Of a stretch of 62,875 nt of DNA, positions 26,475-34,964 are shown piece by piece. The notes under the pieces were generated by a model. The model did not search any database. It was given only the letters and a program-made list of their open reading frames with translations, and was not told the origin of the DNA. Position 1 is the stretch's first letter; the number at the start of each line of letters is the position of its first letter. This DNA is from JAVXCQ01 sp036659415 (GTDB lineage Bacteria; Bacillota; Negativicutes; Acidaminococcales; Acidaminococcaceae), in assembly GCA_036659415.1 (NCBI GenBank), contig JAVXCQ010000011.1, positions 1-62,875 on the forward strand, given 5' to 3'. A program made the position numbers and the translations under genes.

Positions 26475-27579
26475 TGGTTTGGGTGACGAGCAAATTCCTG
26501 CTTTGGGCGGGAAAACTCCGTTTACCTATGCTCCGCATCATAATATAGATAAAATCGCGACCGAGGGAACCTGTGGCAGCATCAGTATTTGCGAAACTGA
26601 TTTTGTACCGGAAAGTCTGGGCTGTATTTTGCGGCTTTTGGGAGTAGCACCCCAGGACTTCCCAACCAATAGAGCATATTTAGAACTATTGGCTCATCAG
26701 CGGGACATTTCTGAATACGAGATGGTGCTGAGGTGCAATTTGGTAACGGTGGATGCAAATGGGAAGTTAACTGCTTTTAACGCTCAAGGCTTAACGCCGG
26801 CTGCTATGGAAGCTGCGGCAACTTGTGCGAATAAGCTGCGGAAGGATATTGAGTTTTTGCACCTTTCAGCTTATCGTAATCTTTTAATTTTGGACAAAAA
26901 TCCGGAATTATTGCGGGCAGGTCAAGTAGCGCCACCCCATGAAAGTATGGGGAGGCAGATTAATGAGCTCTTGGCGCCGATGTGCGCCAAATCTCTTCTA
27001 CTCAACCAGTTCATCAAGGCTTCAACTAAGGCTCTTGATAAGTTTGCGCAGAACGGTCAAACTTATCAGTTTTATCCCTGGGGTGCTTCTGAACGCATAG
27101 AAATGCGCTCTTTTGAGGAGCGGCAACATTTGCGTGGAGGAGCGGTCTGTGCCGCAGAAATCGTGCAGGGGATTGCGCTGGCACTTAAGCTGGAACAGGC
27201 CACCTTAGCGCGAGCTACGGGGGAAGTTGATACGGACGTGGTGGAAAAGGCAGAGCAAGCATTTCGGCTTTTAGCTGTTAAGGACTTTGTTATGGTACAT
27301 TTTAATGGTACGGACGAAGCGGCACATCGTAAAAATCCTTTAGAAAAAGCCGCCTTTATTAGTAGAATTGACCGAGAATTTTTTGGACAACTGTTGCCGC
27401 AACTGACAGAACCTACACGAATTGTCGTTTGCGGTGATCACGGTACCAGTTCTTTAACCGGTAAACATTTAGCCGGTAAGGTGCCAATAATTGCAGGAAC
27501 TATGGGCACCACAACAGAACAAGCCCCGGAAATTACAAAATATCAAGAGGTATGGCAATACCTATTTGAGAGGAGCTAG
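26449..27579 (+). CDS. ApgM-like alkaline-phosphatase-superfamily enzyme in cobalamin operon
   Basis: A 376-aa protein related to archaeal-type cofactor-independent phosphoglycerate mutase (ApgM), a metal-dependent branch of the alkaline phosphatase superfamily. Visible motifs: IIDGLGDEQIPALGGKTP (first metal Asp), FVPESLGCILRLLG in the nucleophile region (ApgM proteins usually have a GSD-type serine motif), HFNGTDEAAHRKN and CGDHGTSSLTGKH near the C-terminus. It overlaps cobD by 26 bp and sits 5 bp before cbiP. A glycolytic mutase seems unlikely here. Candidate roles are the missing alpha-ribazole-phosphate phosphatase (CobC substitute) or a threonine/homoserine-type kinase feeding CobD. The role is inference only. 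Confidence 0.7.
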   Translation: MKSLLVIIDGLGDEQIPALGGKTPFTYAPHHNIDKIATEGTCGSISICETDFVPESLGCILRLLGVAPQDFPTNRAYLELLAHQRDISEYEMVLRCNLVTVDANGKLTAFNAQGLTPAAMEAAATCANKLRKDIEFLHLSAYRNLLILDKNPELLRAGQVAPPHESMGRQINELLAPMCAKSLLLNQFIKASTKALDKFAQNGQTYQFYPWGASERIEMRSFEERQHLRGGAVCAAEIVQGIALALKLEQATLARATGEVDTDVVEKAEQAFRLLAVKDFVMVHFNGTDEAAHRKNPLEKAAFISRIDREFFGQLLPQLTEPTRIVVCGDHGTSSLTGKHLAGKVPIIAGTMGTTTEQAPEITKYQEVWQYLFERS

Positions 27580-27584
27580 ACAGC

Positions 27585-29105
27585 ATGGCAAAAGCAATCA
27601 TGGTGCAAGGAACAATGTCTAATGCCGGTAAGAGTTTGGTAACGGCCGGCCTGTGTCGCGTATTTAATCAAGATGGCTATAAGGTAGCACCGTTTAAATC
27701 ACAAAATATGGCCTTAAACTCCTTTATTACCAAGGAGGGGGCAGAAATGGGACGGGCACAGGTAGTACAGGCAGAAGCGGCTAATATTGAGCCCAGTGTG
27801 CTGATGAATCCGATTTTACTAAAGCCAACCAGTGACCAAGGTTCACAAGTCATTGTTAATGGTGAGGCTATTGGCACGATGACAGCTGCTGAATATTTTG
27901 CCTTTAAAACCCAGTTAATTCCTGATATTATGCAAGCTTATACTCAATTAGCGGCAGAAAATGACGTGATTGTGATAGAAGGTGCCGGTAGTCCGGCAGA
28001 AATCAATCTAAAAAGTCAAGATATCGTGAATATGGGTATGGCCAAAATGGCACAAGCACCAGTTTTATTAGTGGCAGATATCGATCGCGGTGGTGTTTTT
28101 GCAGCTATTTATGGCACGCTGATGTTGTTAGAAGCAGATGAACGGCAAATGGTGAAGGGCATTATTATCAATAAATTTCGTGGCGATATTAATATTTTGC
28201 GACCGGGTTTGGACATGATTGAAGCCAAAACAGGAGTACCGGTAGTGGGCGTTTTGCCGATGTTAAATATTGACATTGAAGATGAGGATAGTTTATCCGA
28301 ACGTTTGAATACGGGGACAGAAACTAAAGCCATCGACATTGCAGTAGCACGGTTGCCACGGATGTCTAATTATACAGATTTTAATGTTTTTGAATTAATA
28401 CCGGGTGTATCGGTGCGCTATGTGCAATCTGTGCGAGAATTACAAAACCCAGATCTGATTATTATTCCAGGGACAAAAAATACGATTGGCGATTTGAAAT
28501 GGTTGCGGCAATGTGGCTTAGAAGCAGAAATTCTCAAAAAAGCTCATGGTGGAACAGCAATTTTTGGTGTGTGCGGCGGCTATCAAATCTTAGGCAAGAA
28601 CCTGTCTGACCCCTATGGTGTGGAAGAAGGCGGGGATGTTGCTGGGATGGGGCTATTACCAACGGAAACTATTTTTGCGGAAAAGAAACGTACCATTCAA
28701 GTGGCTGGTAAATTTGGACAAGTGCAAGGAATTTTCGCTTGTCTGACGGGGCAACCTTTCTTTGGCTATGAAATTCATTCCGGTGTGACTAATTGTGCCG
28801 CTATTGACGCTTTAGCCGAGATGCAGCCTAGCCGGGAACAGGGGCCGACTACTTGTGAGGGAGCTCAGAGCGTTCAGGGTAAACTGAACGTTTACGGTAC
28901 CTACGTGCACGGGGTTTTTGACGGGGACGGGATCGCTCAAAGTCTGGTGGAAGCATTACTGGCGAAAAAAGGTTTAAAAATGACAGATTTGGCTCCTATT
29001 AGCTTTGCTGAGTACAAGAAACAACAATATGATCTTTTGGCAGAGCAGGTACGCACTTACTTGGATATGGAAAAGATTAAGAGTATTTTGGAAGCCGGTG
29101 TTTAG
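27585..29105 (+). CDS. cbiP: Cobyric acid synthase CbiP (CobQ)
   Basis: Amidates the b, d, e and g carboxylates of adenosylcobyrinate diamide. The 506 aa begin with MVQGTMSNAGKSLV (modified P-loop) and KVAPFKSQNMALNS, have GAGSPAEINLKSQDIVNMG, and carry a C-terminal glutamine amidotransferase domain with C330 in GVCGGYQILG and HGVFD near the end. It starts 5 bp after the ApgM-like gene and stops just before cobA. Confidence 0.96.
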   Translation: MAKAIMVQGTMSNAGKSLVTAGLCRVFNQDGYKVAPFKSQNMALNSFITKEGAEMGRAQVVQAEAANIEPSVLMNPILLKPTSDQGSQVIVNGEAIGTMTAAEYFAFKTQLIPDIMQAYTQLAAENDVIVIEGAGSPAEINLKSQDIVNMGMAKMAQAPVLLVADIDRGGVFAAIYGTLMLLEADERQMVKGIIINKFRGDINILRPGLDMIEAKTGVPVVGVLPMLNIDIEDEDSLSERLNTGTETKAIDIAVARLPRMSNYTDFNVFELIPGVSVRYVQSVRELQNPDLIIIPGTKNTIGDLKWLRQCGLEAEILKKAHGGTAIFGVCGGYQILGKNLSDPYGVEEGGDVAGMGLLPTETIFAEKKRTIQVAGKFGQVQGIFACLTGQPFFGYEIHSGVTNCAAIDALAEMQPSREQGPTTCEGAQSVQGKLNVYGTYVHGVFDGDGIAQSLVEALLAKKGLKMTDLAPISFAEYKKQQYDLLAEQVRTYLDMEKIKSILEAGV

Positions 29106-29633
29106 ATGGAACAAGGTTTAATCCATATTTATTGTGGCGATGGCAAAGGGAAAACTACGGCTTGTTTGGGCTTGGCTCTACGTTGCGCTGGGTGTGGCAA
29201 TCAGGTACTGTTGGTGCAATTTCTTAAAAGTAGGCCGACGGGGGAGCTGGAGAGTTTGAAACTAATCCCCAGTATTACGGTTATGCGTGGTAAGCCGAAC
29301 ACCAAGTTTACTTTTCAAATGTCAGTAGCAGAAAAACAGCAAGTGCTGGTGGAACATGAACGGCTTTTTGATCAAGTCTTGAACAAATGTGCAACTGAAA
29401 AAATTGATTTGCTCATCTTGGATGAAATTATTGGTGCTTGTAATACTGGCGTTTTTCCGTTGAAACGCCTTGTCAGTTTTCTGCACAAAAAGCCTGAAAC
29501 CATGGAGGTTGTACTTTCAGGGCGTAACCCGGCAGCCGAATTGGTGGCTTTAGCAGATTATGTTTCGGAAATTTCTAAGCTTAAACATCCGTTTGACCAA
29601 GGGATTGCAGCTAGAACAGGAATAGAAAGGTAG
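29106..29633 (+). CDS. cobA: Cob(I)alamin adenosyltransferase (CobA/BtuR type)
   Basis: Adenosylates the reduced corrinoid at the cobalt ion. The 175-aa P-loop protein has GDGKGKTTA (11-19), LLVQFLKSRPTGE and LLILDEIIGACNTG, characteristic of the CobA/CobO/BtuR family rather than PduO or EutT. It starts on the base after the cbiP stop. The cob(I) form must come from a separate corrinoid reductase, for which no classical gene is visible here. Confidence 0.95.
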   Translation: MEQGLIHIYCGDGKGKTTACLGLALRCAGCGNQVLLVQFLKSRPTGELESLKLIPSITVMRGKPNTKFTFQMSVAEKQQVLVEHERLFDQVLNKCATEKIDLLILDEIIGACNTGVFPLKRLVSFLHKKPETMEVVLSGRNPAAELVALADYVSEISKLKHPFDQGIAARTGIER

Positions 29634-29641
29634 GTAATAAT

Positions 29642-30268
29642 ATGAAATTAGAAAACGTGTTACCGATGGATATTGAAAAACGCAGCATGGAAATTATTAG
29701 CGAAGAGCTTGGTGGAGTACACCTAGACCAGGATAAAGCGGCCATTATTAAGCGTGTCATTCATACTTCTGCTGATTTTGATTATGCTCGGACTTTATGT
29801 TTTTCCGAGGAGGTTGTGGCAAAGGCCTTAGCGGCCTTGCAGCAGGGTGCAACTATTATTACTGATACTAATATGGCTAGAGTCGGCATCAGTAAACCAG
29901 GTTTGGCTAAACTGGGCGGACAGGTTCTGTGCTATATGACGGACAGCGATGTGGCGGAGAGAGCTAAAGCGGCAGGTAGTACCCGAGCAGCGGCTTGTAT
30001 GGAAAAAGCTTGTACCGTAACTGGACCGGTAATTATTGCTATTGGCAATGCGCCAACGGCACTGGTACGTTTGGACGAACTGATGCGAGAAGGGAAGATT
30101 AAACCGGCGTTGATTATCGGTGTGCCGGTAGGGTTTGTGAATGTGGTAGAAGCTAAAGAGATCATTATGCAAGCCGGTGCTCCTTACATCGTTGCTCGTG
30201 GACGTAAAGGTGGTAGTAACGTAGCAGCCGCTATTTGTAATGCACTTATTTATCAGCTAACCAGGTAA
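29642..30268 (+). CDS. cbiC: Cobalt-precorrin-8 methylmutase CbiC
   Basis: Moves the methyl group from C11 to C12 to give cobyrinate. The 208 aa are typical: SMEIISEELGG, IKRVIHTSADFDYA with the catalytic His, TDTNMARVGISK, AIGNAPTALVRL and GVPVGFVNVVEAKE. It is the last gene of the cbi operon. About 90 nt separate it from the tRNA-Asn gene; no strong terminator was noticed in that gap. Confidence 0.96.
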   Translation: MKLENVLPMDIEKRSMEIISEELGGVHLDQDKAAIIKRVIHTSADFDYARTLCFSEEVVAKALAALQQGATIITDTNMARVGISKPGLAKLGGQVLCYMTDSDVAERAKAAGSTRAAACMEKACTVTGPVIIAIGNAPTALVRLDELMREGKIKPALIIGVPVGFVNVVEAKEIIMQAGAPYIVARGRKGGSNVAAAICNALIYQLTR

Positions 30269-30309
30269 AAGTGCTCGCTCTAGCGGGGGAAAGATTAACT
30301 GGCAACTAC

Positions 30310-30338
30310 TTGACACTGTTTGCACAGCGTTGTATAAT
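30310..30338 (+). promoter_or_regulatory. Consensus promoter of tRNA-Asn
   Basis: Perfect TTGACA (30310-30315), 17-bp spacer and perfect TATAAT (30333-30338), 21 bp before the mature tRNA. Confidence 0.9.
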
Positions 30339-30359
30339 AACACTCGTTAACGAAGCTAT

Positions 30360-30435
30360 TCCTCGATAGCTCAATCGGTAGAGCACTCGACTGTTAATCG
30401 AGTTGTTGTAGGTTCGAGTCCTACTCGAGGAGCCA
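30360..30435 (+). tRNA. tRNA-Asn (GTT anticodon)
   Basis: The acceptor arms TCCTCGA (30360-30366) and TCGAGGA (30425-30431) pair fully. The D-arm starts TAGCTCAATCGGTAGAGC, the anticodon loop CTGTTAA has GTT at 30383-30385, the T-arm holds GGTTCGAGTCC, and CCA (30433-30435) is encoded after the discriminator G. It has its own consensus promoter and a terminator, so it is a single-gene unit. Confidence 0.97.
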
Positions 30436-30444
30436 GAATTTATT

Positions 30445-30470
30445 AGCCGGACTGTGGTCCGGCTTTTTTT
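30445..30470 (+). terminator. Terminator after tRNA-Asn
   Basis: AGCCGGAC and GTCCGGCT around a TGTG loop, then a T-run. The 190 bp that follow up to the next gene show no other clear element. Confidence 0.9.
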
Positions 30471-30655
30471 TATTGCCTTTTTGAAAAGCTGCTTAGGAAC
30501 AAGAGCGAACTATGGGGGGACAAAACCTGTTAAGCAACTAAATACGTGGTAATATTTAGCTAAAAAGCAGGAGCACAGAGGTAGTGTGTCGAATTAAAAA
30601 CTATTATATGTTTGCTTGAAAGGAAGAAAACAGACTAAAGGCTTGGGGTGAGGAA

Positions 30656-31465
30656 ATGGAACTAATTCAAGTTAATCAAGAGAAATGTGTTAAATGTGGT
30701 CGTTGTGCGGAGGTCTGTCCTAGTTGCATTATTACAATGGGGGCAGCTGGACCTGAATGTTTGTGGGATCGAGGCTGTATGGCTTGTGGCCATTGTGTGG
30801 CTATTTGCCCGACGGCGGCTATGGAAAACATACGTTGCCCACTAGAGGAGCAAACACCTCTTGCACAACCGGTGTTAGATAAAACCGTAGCTTATAATTT
30901 TTTGCGGGCTCGTCGCTCGGTGCGGAATTTTAAGCCGGAACCGGTGGCAGAAGAGCAAGTGCGGGAGCTTTTAGATATTGCCCGCTATGCACCGACGGCC
31001 GGTAATTCTCAAGGTCTGTATTATATTGTGCTCTCTGATCGGGCTATCATTCGACAAGTGGCGGATTTAACAGCAACTTGGATGGAAGAAGAAATAGCGG
31101 CGAATAGTCCTCATAGTCGTTATTTTGGCAATGTGCTCAAAACTTATCGCCAACGAGGACAGGATATTATTGCCCGTAATGCACCACAACTTATTTTTGC
31201 TGTGGCTCGTAAACTTAATCAAACAGGTATCAGTAATTGTGAGCAGGCATGGGCCTATGCCGAACTTTTTGCACCGACAATAGGACTGGGGACAACCATT
31301 GCTGGCTTTATTCAGACTTGTGGTCAGGCAGGTTATGCTCCTTTATTAGAACTACTCAAGATTCCTAAAAAACAGCGGTTGGTAGGCGCCATGATGGTGG
31401 GCTATCCCAAGTATAGTTTTAAACGTTTAGTAGAGCGGCAACATCTCAAGGTAGAATTTAGATAA
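30656..31465 (+). CDS. Ferredoxin-nitroreductase fusion protein
   Basis: 269 aa: an N-terminal 2x[4Fe-4S] ferredoxin domain (CVKCGRCAEVCP at 11-22; CMACGHCVAICP at about 42-53) followed by a nitroreductase-family FMN domain (ARRSVRNFKPEPV, RYAPTAGNSQGLYY, then GMM-type C-terminal VGAMMVGYPKYSF). Such proteins reduce nitro groups, quinones or unsaturated bonds with ferredoxin-level electrons in anaerobes; the substrate is unknown. SD GGGGTGAGG precedes the ATG. It is probably the first gene of a short run with the ion channel 26 bp downstream, though function does not link them. Confidence 0.88.
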   Translation: MELIQVNQEKCVKCGRCAEVCPSCIITMGAAGPECLWDRGCMACGHCVAICPTAAMENIRCPLEEQTPLAQPVLDKTVAYNFLRARRSVRNFKPEPVAEEQVRELLDIARYAPTAGNSQGLYYIVLSDRAIIRQVADLTATWMEEEIAANSPHSRYFGNVLKTYRQRGQDIIARNAPQLIFAVARKLNQTGISNCEQAWAYAELFAPTIGLGTTIAGFIQTCGQAGYAPLLELLKIPKKQRLVGAMMVGYPKYSFKRLVERQHLKVEFR

Positions 31466-31491
31466 AGTGGGAATGGGAGGAGGCAGGGCTC

Positions 31492-32139
31492 TTGATTAAG
31501 CGATATAAAAAACTGATGGAACGCAATTTGCCGGCCTTTGTTTGTATGTGGTTGTTATTAGCGTGTAGCCCTGTCTTTGCCAGCTTACTTTTGGATTATA
31601 TCGTGGTGAGTAAAACGGCACAGGATAATATGAACACCGTTATTCCTGCGGTGCTGGTGCTGGCTTTAATGTTACTGTTTGTACTAGCTACGTTCATTTG
31701 TATCTCCTTATGGGCCGCTTTTCATAGTACTCTGACTACTCAAAAACGAGTGTCAATTATAATTTTCGCTTATTTGATGATTTGGTTAGGATTTGGTAAT
31801 TATTATTATTTTAGTTGTGACGTAGAAAATATTTTAGGGCTTTTGGGTCAAGGCAGTCTTGAAGAGCAAAAGTTAGTGCTGAAAGGCGTACAGGATTTTT
31901 GGCAAGCACAGCTACCAACAGGTGCTCATGCCGGAATTTTTATTCCTGTAAATAGAGTCGACGGGTATGTAGACTGTTTATATTTTAGCGGTATTAGTAT
32001 TTTGACTATTGGCTACGGTGATATTGTGCCAGTTGCCAATATCACGAAACTCATGGTGATTTTAGAAGGCTTTTTGGGTCAACTGATTAATGTGGTGGCG
32101 ATAGGCCTGTGGTTATCCAGCATTGATAATAAACCGTGA
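31492..32139 (+). CDS. Two-TM potassium channel family protein
   Basis: 215 aa with four predicted hydrophobic segments and the K+ selectivity filter TIGYGD near residue 168, preceded by a pore helix (YFSGISIL) and followed by a final helix. It matches the Ion_trans_2 type of small bacterial channels. No cytoplasmic RCK or cyclic-nucleotide domain is present, so gating control is not apparent. The start is TTG behind GGGAGGAGG. Confidence 0.8.
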   Translation: MIKRYKKLMERNLPAFVCMWLLLACSPVFASLLLDYIVVSKTAQDNMNTVIPAVLVLALMLLFVLATFICISLWAAFHSTLTTQKRVSIIIFAYLMIWLGFGNYYYFSCDVENILGLLGQGSLEEQKLVLKGVQDFWQAQLPTGAHAGIFIPVNRVDGYVDCLYFSGISILTIGYGDIVPVANITKLMVILEGFLGQLINVVAIGLWLSSIDNKP

Positions 32140-32204
32140 GAGGGCTTTAGCTTGCACGCAAGCAAAGAGCGAGGATAAAAAATAGCGAAGTAGAGGCGAT
32201 CACA

Positions 32205-33596
32205 GTGCAACTTTCTTCAACGCATTTAGTTAGTTTAATTCTGGTGCTTTTGCTTTCGCTGGTACCGAGTCTGTATGCTGGCCGCAAAGTTAAATCCGAG
32301 GAGGATTTTAGTGTTGGTGGTCGTAGCGCGGGCACAGTTTTAGTGGCCGGTAGTATTATCGGTACGATTGTGGGTGGAGCGGCTACTGTAGGTACGGCGC
32401 AACTGGGATTTACACTGGGGTTGGCGGCATGGTGGTTTACGTTGGGGTCAGGGCTTGCCCTCCTCCTTATGGCAACTTTTTATGCCAGACCTTTGCGACA
32501 AAGTGGTCTTACGACTATTTCTGAATTTTTGGTGGTTAGTTATGGAAAAAAGGCAGGACCACTGGCTAGTTTAGCGGCAACAGCTGGTATTTTTTTTAGT
32601 ATTGTTGCCAGCACCCTGACGGCGCTCAATTTAATTGCCGGCATCTTCCGCTTGTCTTTGCCATTGGCAGCCATTTTATTGGTAACCATTGTTTTAGGTT
32701 TTGTTTTTTTAGGTGGCATTAATGGTTCCGGCATGGCTGGCTTATTTAAAATTGGTTTAATTTTTGCCACGCTATTTGTTTCCGGAAGCGTGGCTTTTCA
32801 ACATTTGGGTGGACTAAATGGTTTGACTCAAACTTTTCCGGCAGCACCGTGGTTTAGCTTGTTTGGTGGTGGTGTGCAGTATGCTTTAGTTAATTTGCTG
32901 TCCTTAGTTATTGGTATCATTTCTACGCAAACCTACATTCAAGCGCTTTTTTCAGCTAAAGATAGTAAAACAGCGGCTGTGGGGTGCGTGGTAGCAGCGC
33001 TCATCGTCATTCCGGTAGGGCTACCGTCAGTTATTATTGGTATGTTTATGCACGTTAACCACCCCGGTATTAGTAGCATAGAGGCTTTGCCCCTATATTT
33101 GACGCTCTATATGCCTGATTGGCTAGGGGGAGCGGCACTGGCGGCACTAGTCTTGTCGGCTATTGGCTCAATTGCGGGCTTGTCGTTGGGGTGCAGTACC
33201 ATGCTAACTAGGGATATCTTTAAAGCGGTGCTAGGCTTTGAAAAGGGACAACAACTGCTGTGGATCAACAGAAGCCTGGTTCTTGTTATTACAGTGACAG
33301 CAACGATTTTTACGTTTTATCACCTGGATTCCTACGTTTTGGAGTGGAATTATTTATCCATGGCCTTAAGAGGAGCTGGGGTTTTTCTGCCGCTTACCTT
33401 TGCTATTGCTTTTAAAAATAGAATTGCGCCAGGAGCCGGGTTAGCCGCGATGCTAGCAGGAATTCTGGTGGCCTTAACCTGGAAGTTCTTGGTACCAGGG
33501 GCAGGGCAAGCTCTTTTTCCCAGTTTGGCTTTTAATCTGTTGTTTTTGATTCCAGGGGTGCTTTTTGCTGGCAAGGTGAAGCGGCATGAACTGTAA
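32205..33596 (+). CDS. Sodium:solute symporter family (SSS) transporter
   Basis: 463-aa membrane protein with about 12-13 helices. The N-terminal YAGRKVKSEEDFSVGGRSAG and IIGTIVGGAATVGTAQLGFTLG, and the internal QTYIQALFSAKD, mark the SSS (LeuT-fold) family. The GTG start has only a weak SD (AGAGG). The ligand is unknown. It overlaps the following DUF1294 gene by 11 bp. It belongs to the same family as the gene at 45377 but the two are not close in sequence. Confidence 0.85.
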   Translation: MQLSSTHLVSLILVLLLSLVPSLYAGRKVKSEEDFSVGGRSAGTVLVAGSIIGTIVGGAATVGTAQLGFTLGLAAWWFTLGSGLALLLMATFYARPLRQSGLTTISEFLVVSYGKKAGPLASLAATAGIFFSIVASTLTALNLIAGIFRLSLPLAAILLVTIVLGFVFLGGINGSGMAGLFKIGLIFATLFVSGSVAFQHLGGLNGLTQTFPAAPWFSLFGGGVQYALVNLLSLVIGIISTQTYIQALFSAKDSKTAAVGCVVAALIVIPVGLPSVIIGMFMHVNHPGISSIEALPLYLTLYMPDWLGGAALAALVLSAIGSIAGLSLGCSTMLTRDIFKAVLGFEKGQQLLWINRSLVLVITVTATIFTFYHLDSYVLEWNYLSMALRGAGVFLPLTFAIAFKNRIAPGAGLAAMLAGILVALTWKFLVPGAGQALFPSLAFNLLFLIPGVLFAGKVKRHEL

Positions 33597-33864
33597 GTGG
33601 CTGGGGCTAGGACTTTTGTTGTGGAATGTGTTTACGGCTCTGCTACTGGGGCTGGACAAATGGCGAGCGGTCAAGCAACAGTACAGGGTGTCGGAAAGAA
33701 CTTTATTTGCTGTCGCCTTAGGTTTGGGTGCACTGGGGGTATGGCTGGGAATGCGAGTTTTTCACCATAAGACGTGTAAACTTCAATTCCGTTACGGCAT
33801 CCCTTGTTGTGTAGTCTGGAATTTGTGGCTACTTTATCAAGGCTATAATTATTTTGGCAAATGA
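33586..33864 (+). CDS. DUF1294 family small membrane protein
   Basis: 92 aa with three to four hydrophobic segments and the DUF1294 core: DKWRAVKQQYRVSERTLF, then GLGALGVWLGMRVFHHKTCK and a C-terminal helix. Members are widespread and have no known function. The ATG overlaps the end of the symporter gene, so the two are coupled. Confidence 0.8.
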   Translation: MNCKWLGLGLLLWNVFTALLLGLDKWRAVKQQYRVSERTLFAVALGLGALGVWLGMRVFHHKTCKLQFRYGIPCCVVWNLWLLYQGYNYFGK

Positions 33865-33891
33865 AAATTTTTTGTGACAGGCAGGTAAAAG

Positions 33892-33920
33892 TTGACGCAT
33901 AGAGAATATATCACTATGTA
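33892..33920 (+). promoter_or_regulatory. Putative promoter of asp23/gls24 gene
   Basis: TTGACG (33892-33897), 17-bp spacer, TATGTA (33915-33920), 50 bp before the start codon. Confidence 0.55.
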
Positions 33921-33971
33921 AGGTAAAGTTAACTTCTTAAGTTAGAGATTAGATTATGAGGAGGAATTATT

Positions 33972-34370
33972 ATGGTTGGCGGGAAAACTATTATTAGTGA
34001 AGACGTTTTTGCTGATTTAGCAAAAACAGCAATGATGAAAGTTGAAAATGTAGTGGCGGCAACAGAAGTTGAAAATACAATTGTCGCTATAGCGAAAAAA
34101 GTAGCAGAAAGAGTAGCACCGCAGGTTAACGTGAAAAAAACTGATGCCGTTGTTGGCGATGGTGAGCATCAAGCCGCTGCTGTCGGTCATGTTTCTTTTG
34201 AAATCAAAGTAACTATTTTGTACGGAGCTAATATTCCAGAAACTACTATTAGATTGCGTGAAACCTTGGTTAACGAAGTGGAAACACTAACAGGCTTCCA
34301 AGTTGATAAAATCGATGTTATCGTAGAAAAACTAATTAAACCGGAAGCAGTACCTGCTTCTGTGGACTAA
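33972..34370 (+). CDS. Asp23/Gls24 family envelope stress protein
   Basis: 132-aa cytoplasmic protein of the Asp23/Gls24 (DUF322) family. It begins with GGKTIISEDVFADLAKTAMMKVENV, contains the AERVAPQVNVKK region and ends with the ETLTGFQVDKIDVIVEKL pattern typical of the family. Members accumulate under alkaline or cell-envelope stress and associate with the membrane via partner proteins. SD GAGGAGG is strong. A terminator follows directly and no AmaP-like partner is adjacent, so it is a single-gene unit. Confidence 0.88.
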   Translation: MVGGKTIISEDVFADLAKTAMMKVENVVAATEVENTIVAIAKKVAERVAPQVNVKKTDAVVGDGEHQAAAVGHVSFEIKVTILYGANIPETTIRLRETLVNEVETLTGFQVDKIDVIVEKLIKPEAVPASVD

Positions 34371-34375
34371 AACTC

Positions 34376-34414
34376 AAAAAGCGGTCAACCATGATTATGG
34401 TTGACCGCTTTTTT
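34376..34414 (+). terminator. Terminator after asp23/gls24 gene
   Basis: 14-bp perfect stem (34379-34392 with 34397-34410) with a GATT loop, an A-run before it and TTTT after it. Confidence 0.92.
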
Positions 34415-34440
34415 GTTTAGCTTGAATACATATGATAAAA

Positions 34441-34488
34441 GAAACCGAGGTTAGTTTAAATTGAGCTGACATCGGTTTCTTTTTTTAT
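34441..34488. terminator. Bidirectional terminator at end of XRE gene
   Basis: GAAACCGA (34441-34448) pairs with TCGGTTTC (34473-34480), with an inner GTTAG/CTGAC helix. A T-run follows on the plus strand and TTTTAT on the minus strand. It overlaps the last codons of the regulator. Confidence 0.75.
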
Positions 34489-34878
34489 CTGTAATTTTTT
34501 CTGTTCAATTTCCACCATGTAATCATTGAAGGCATAACGAAACTGCATGGTAGCCCAGGCATGATATTTAGGGTCGTTGAGTGCTTCTTGTAAAATAGCA
34601 ATAAAAGTATTATCTTGTGCGGCTGAAGTAGTAGGAAGTTGTGCTTTTGTAGACTTTTCAGTCCCAAGAAGCAACCAGTCTAAAGAAATATTATATTTTT
34701 TGGCAATTTCTGCAAAAAGTTCTATACTTCCTTTTTTACCGTTTTCACAGGATTTAATATAAGAAATAGAAACGCCAAGCGAAGCTGCAAACTCTTTTTG
34801 CGTCAAGGAGCTTCGCACTTGACGTAATCGTAAACCAATTTTATTGTAATCAAGAGCAGCTAAAACCTTGATGGACAC
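34456..34878 (-). CDS. XRE-family transcriptional regulator
   Basis: 140-aa DNA-binding protein. An XRE/Cro-CI helix-turn-helix lies at about residues 14-69 (RLRQVRSSLTQKEFAASLG, then SISYIKSCENGKKG), followed by a C-terminal helical region of about 65 aa with no recognised ligand domain. The GTG start has SD AAGGAGG. It is divergent from a consensus promoter at 34936-34964 whose -35 overlaps a small palindrome, so it may control itself and the transcript towards the autotransporter. Regulation is inferred from position. Confidence 0.85.
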   Translation of the reverse strand: MSIKVLAALDYNKIGLRLRQVRSSLTQKEFAASLGVSISYIKSCENGKKGSIELFAEIAKKYNISLDWLLLGTEKSTKAQLPTTSAAQDNTFIAILQEALNDPKYHAWATMQFRYAFNDYMVEIEQKKLQIKKETDVSSI

Positions 34879-34935
34879 GATCTCACCTCCTTCGTAAATG
34901 AATGTTAACTAAAAGCCCCAAAAGTAAACCAGTGG

Positions 34936-34964
34936 TTGACAAAAAGAAACCAGAAAGGTAAAAT
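34936..34964 (+). promoter_or_regulatory. Sigma-70 promoter, divergent from XRE gene
   Basis: Perfect -35 TTGACA (34936-34941), 17-bp spacer, -10 TAAAAT (34959-34964). The palindrome AACCAGTGGTT (34927-34937) overlaps the -35, a classical repressor position. Confidence 0.75.

Noticed and set aside
30656..31465. Nitroreductase as BluB (lower-ligand synthesis)
   Set aside because: It carries a ferredoxin domain and is outside the cbi operon behind a tRNA and terminator; BluB needs oxygen and has a different layout.
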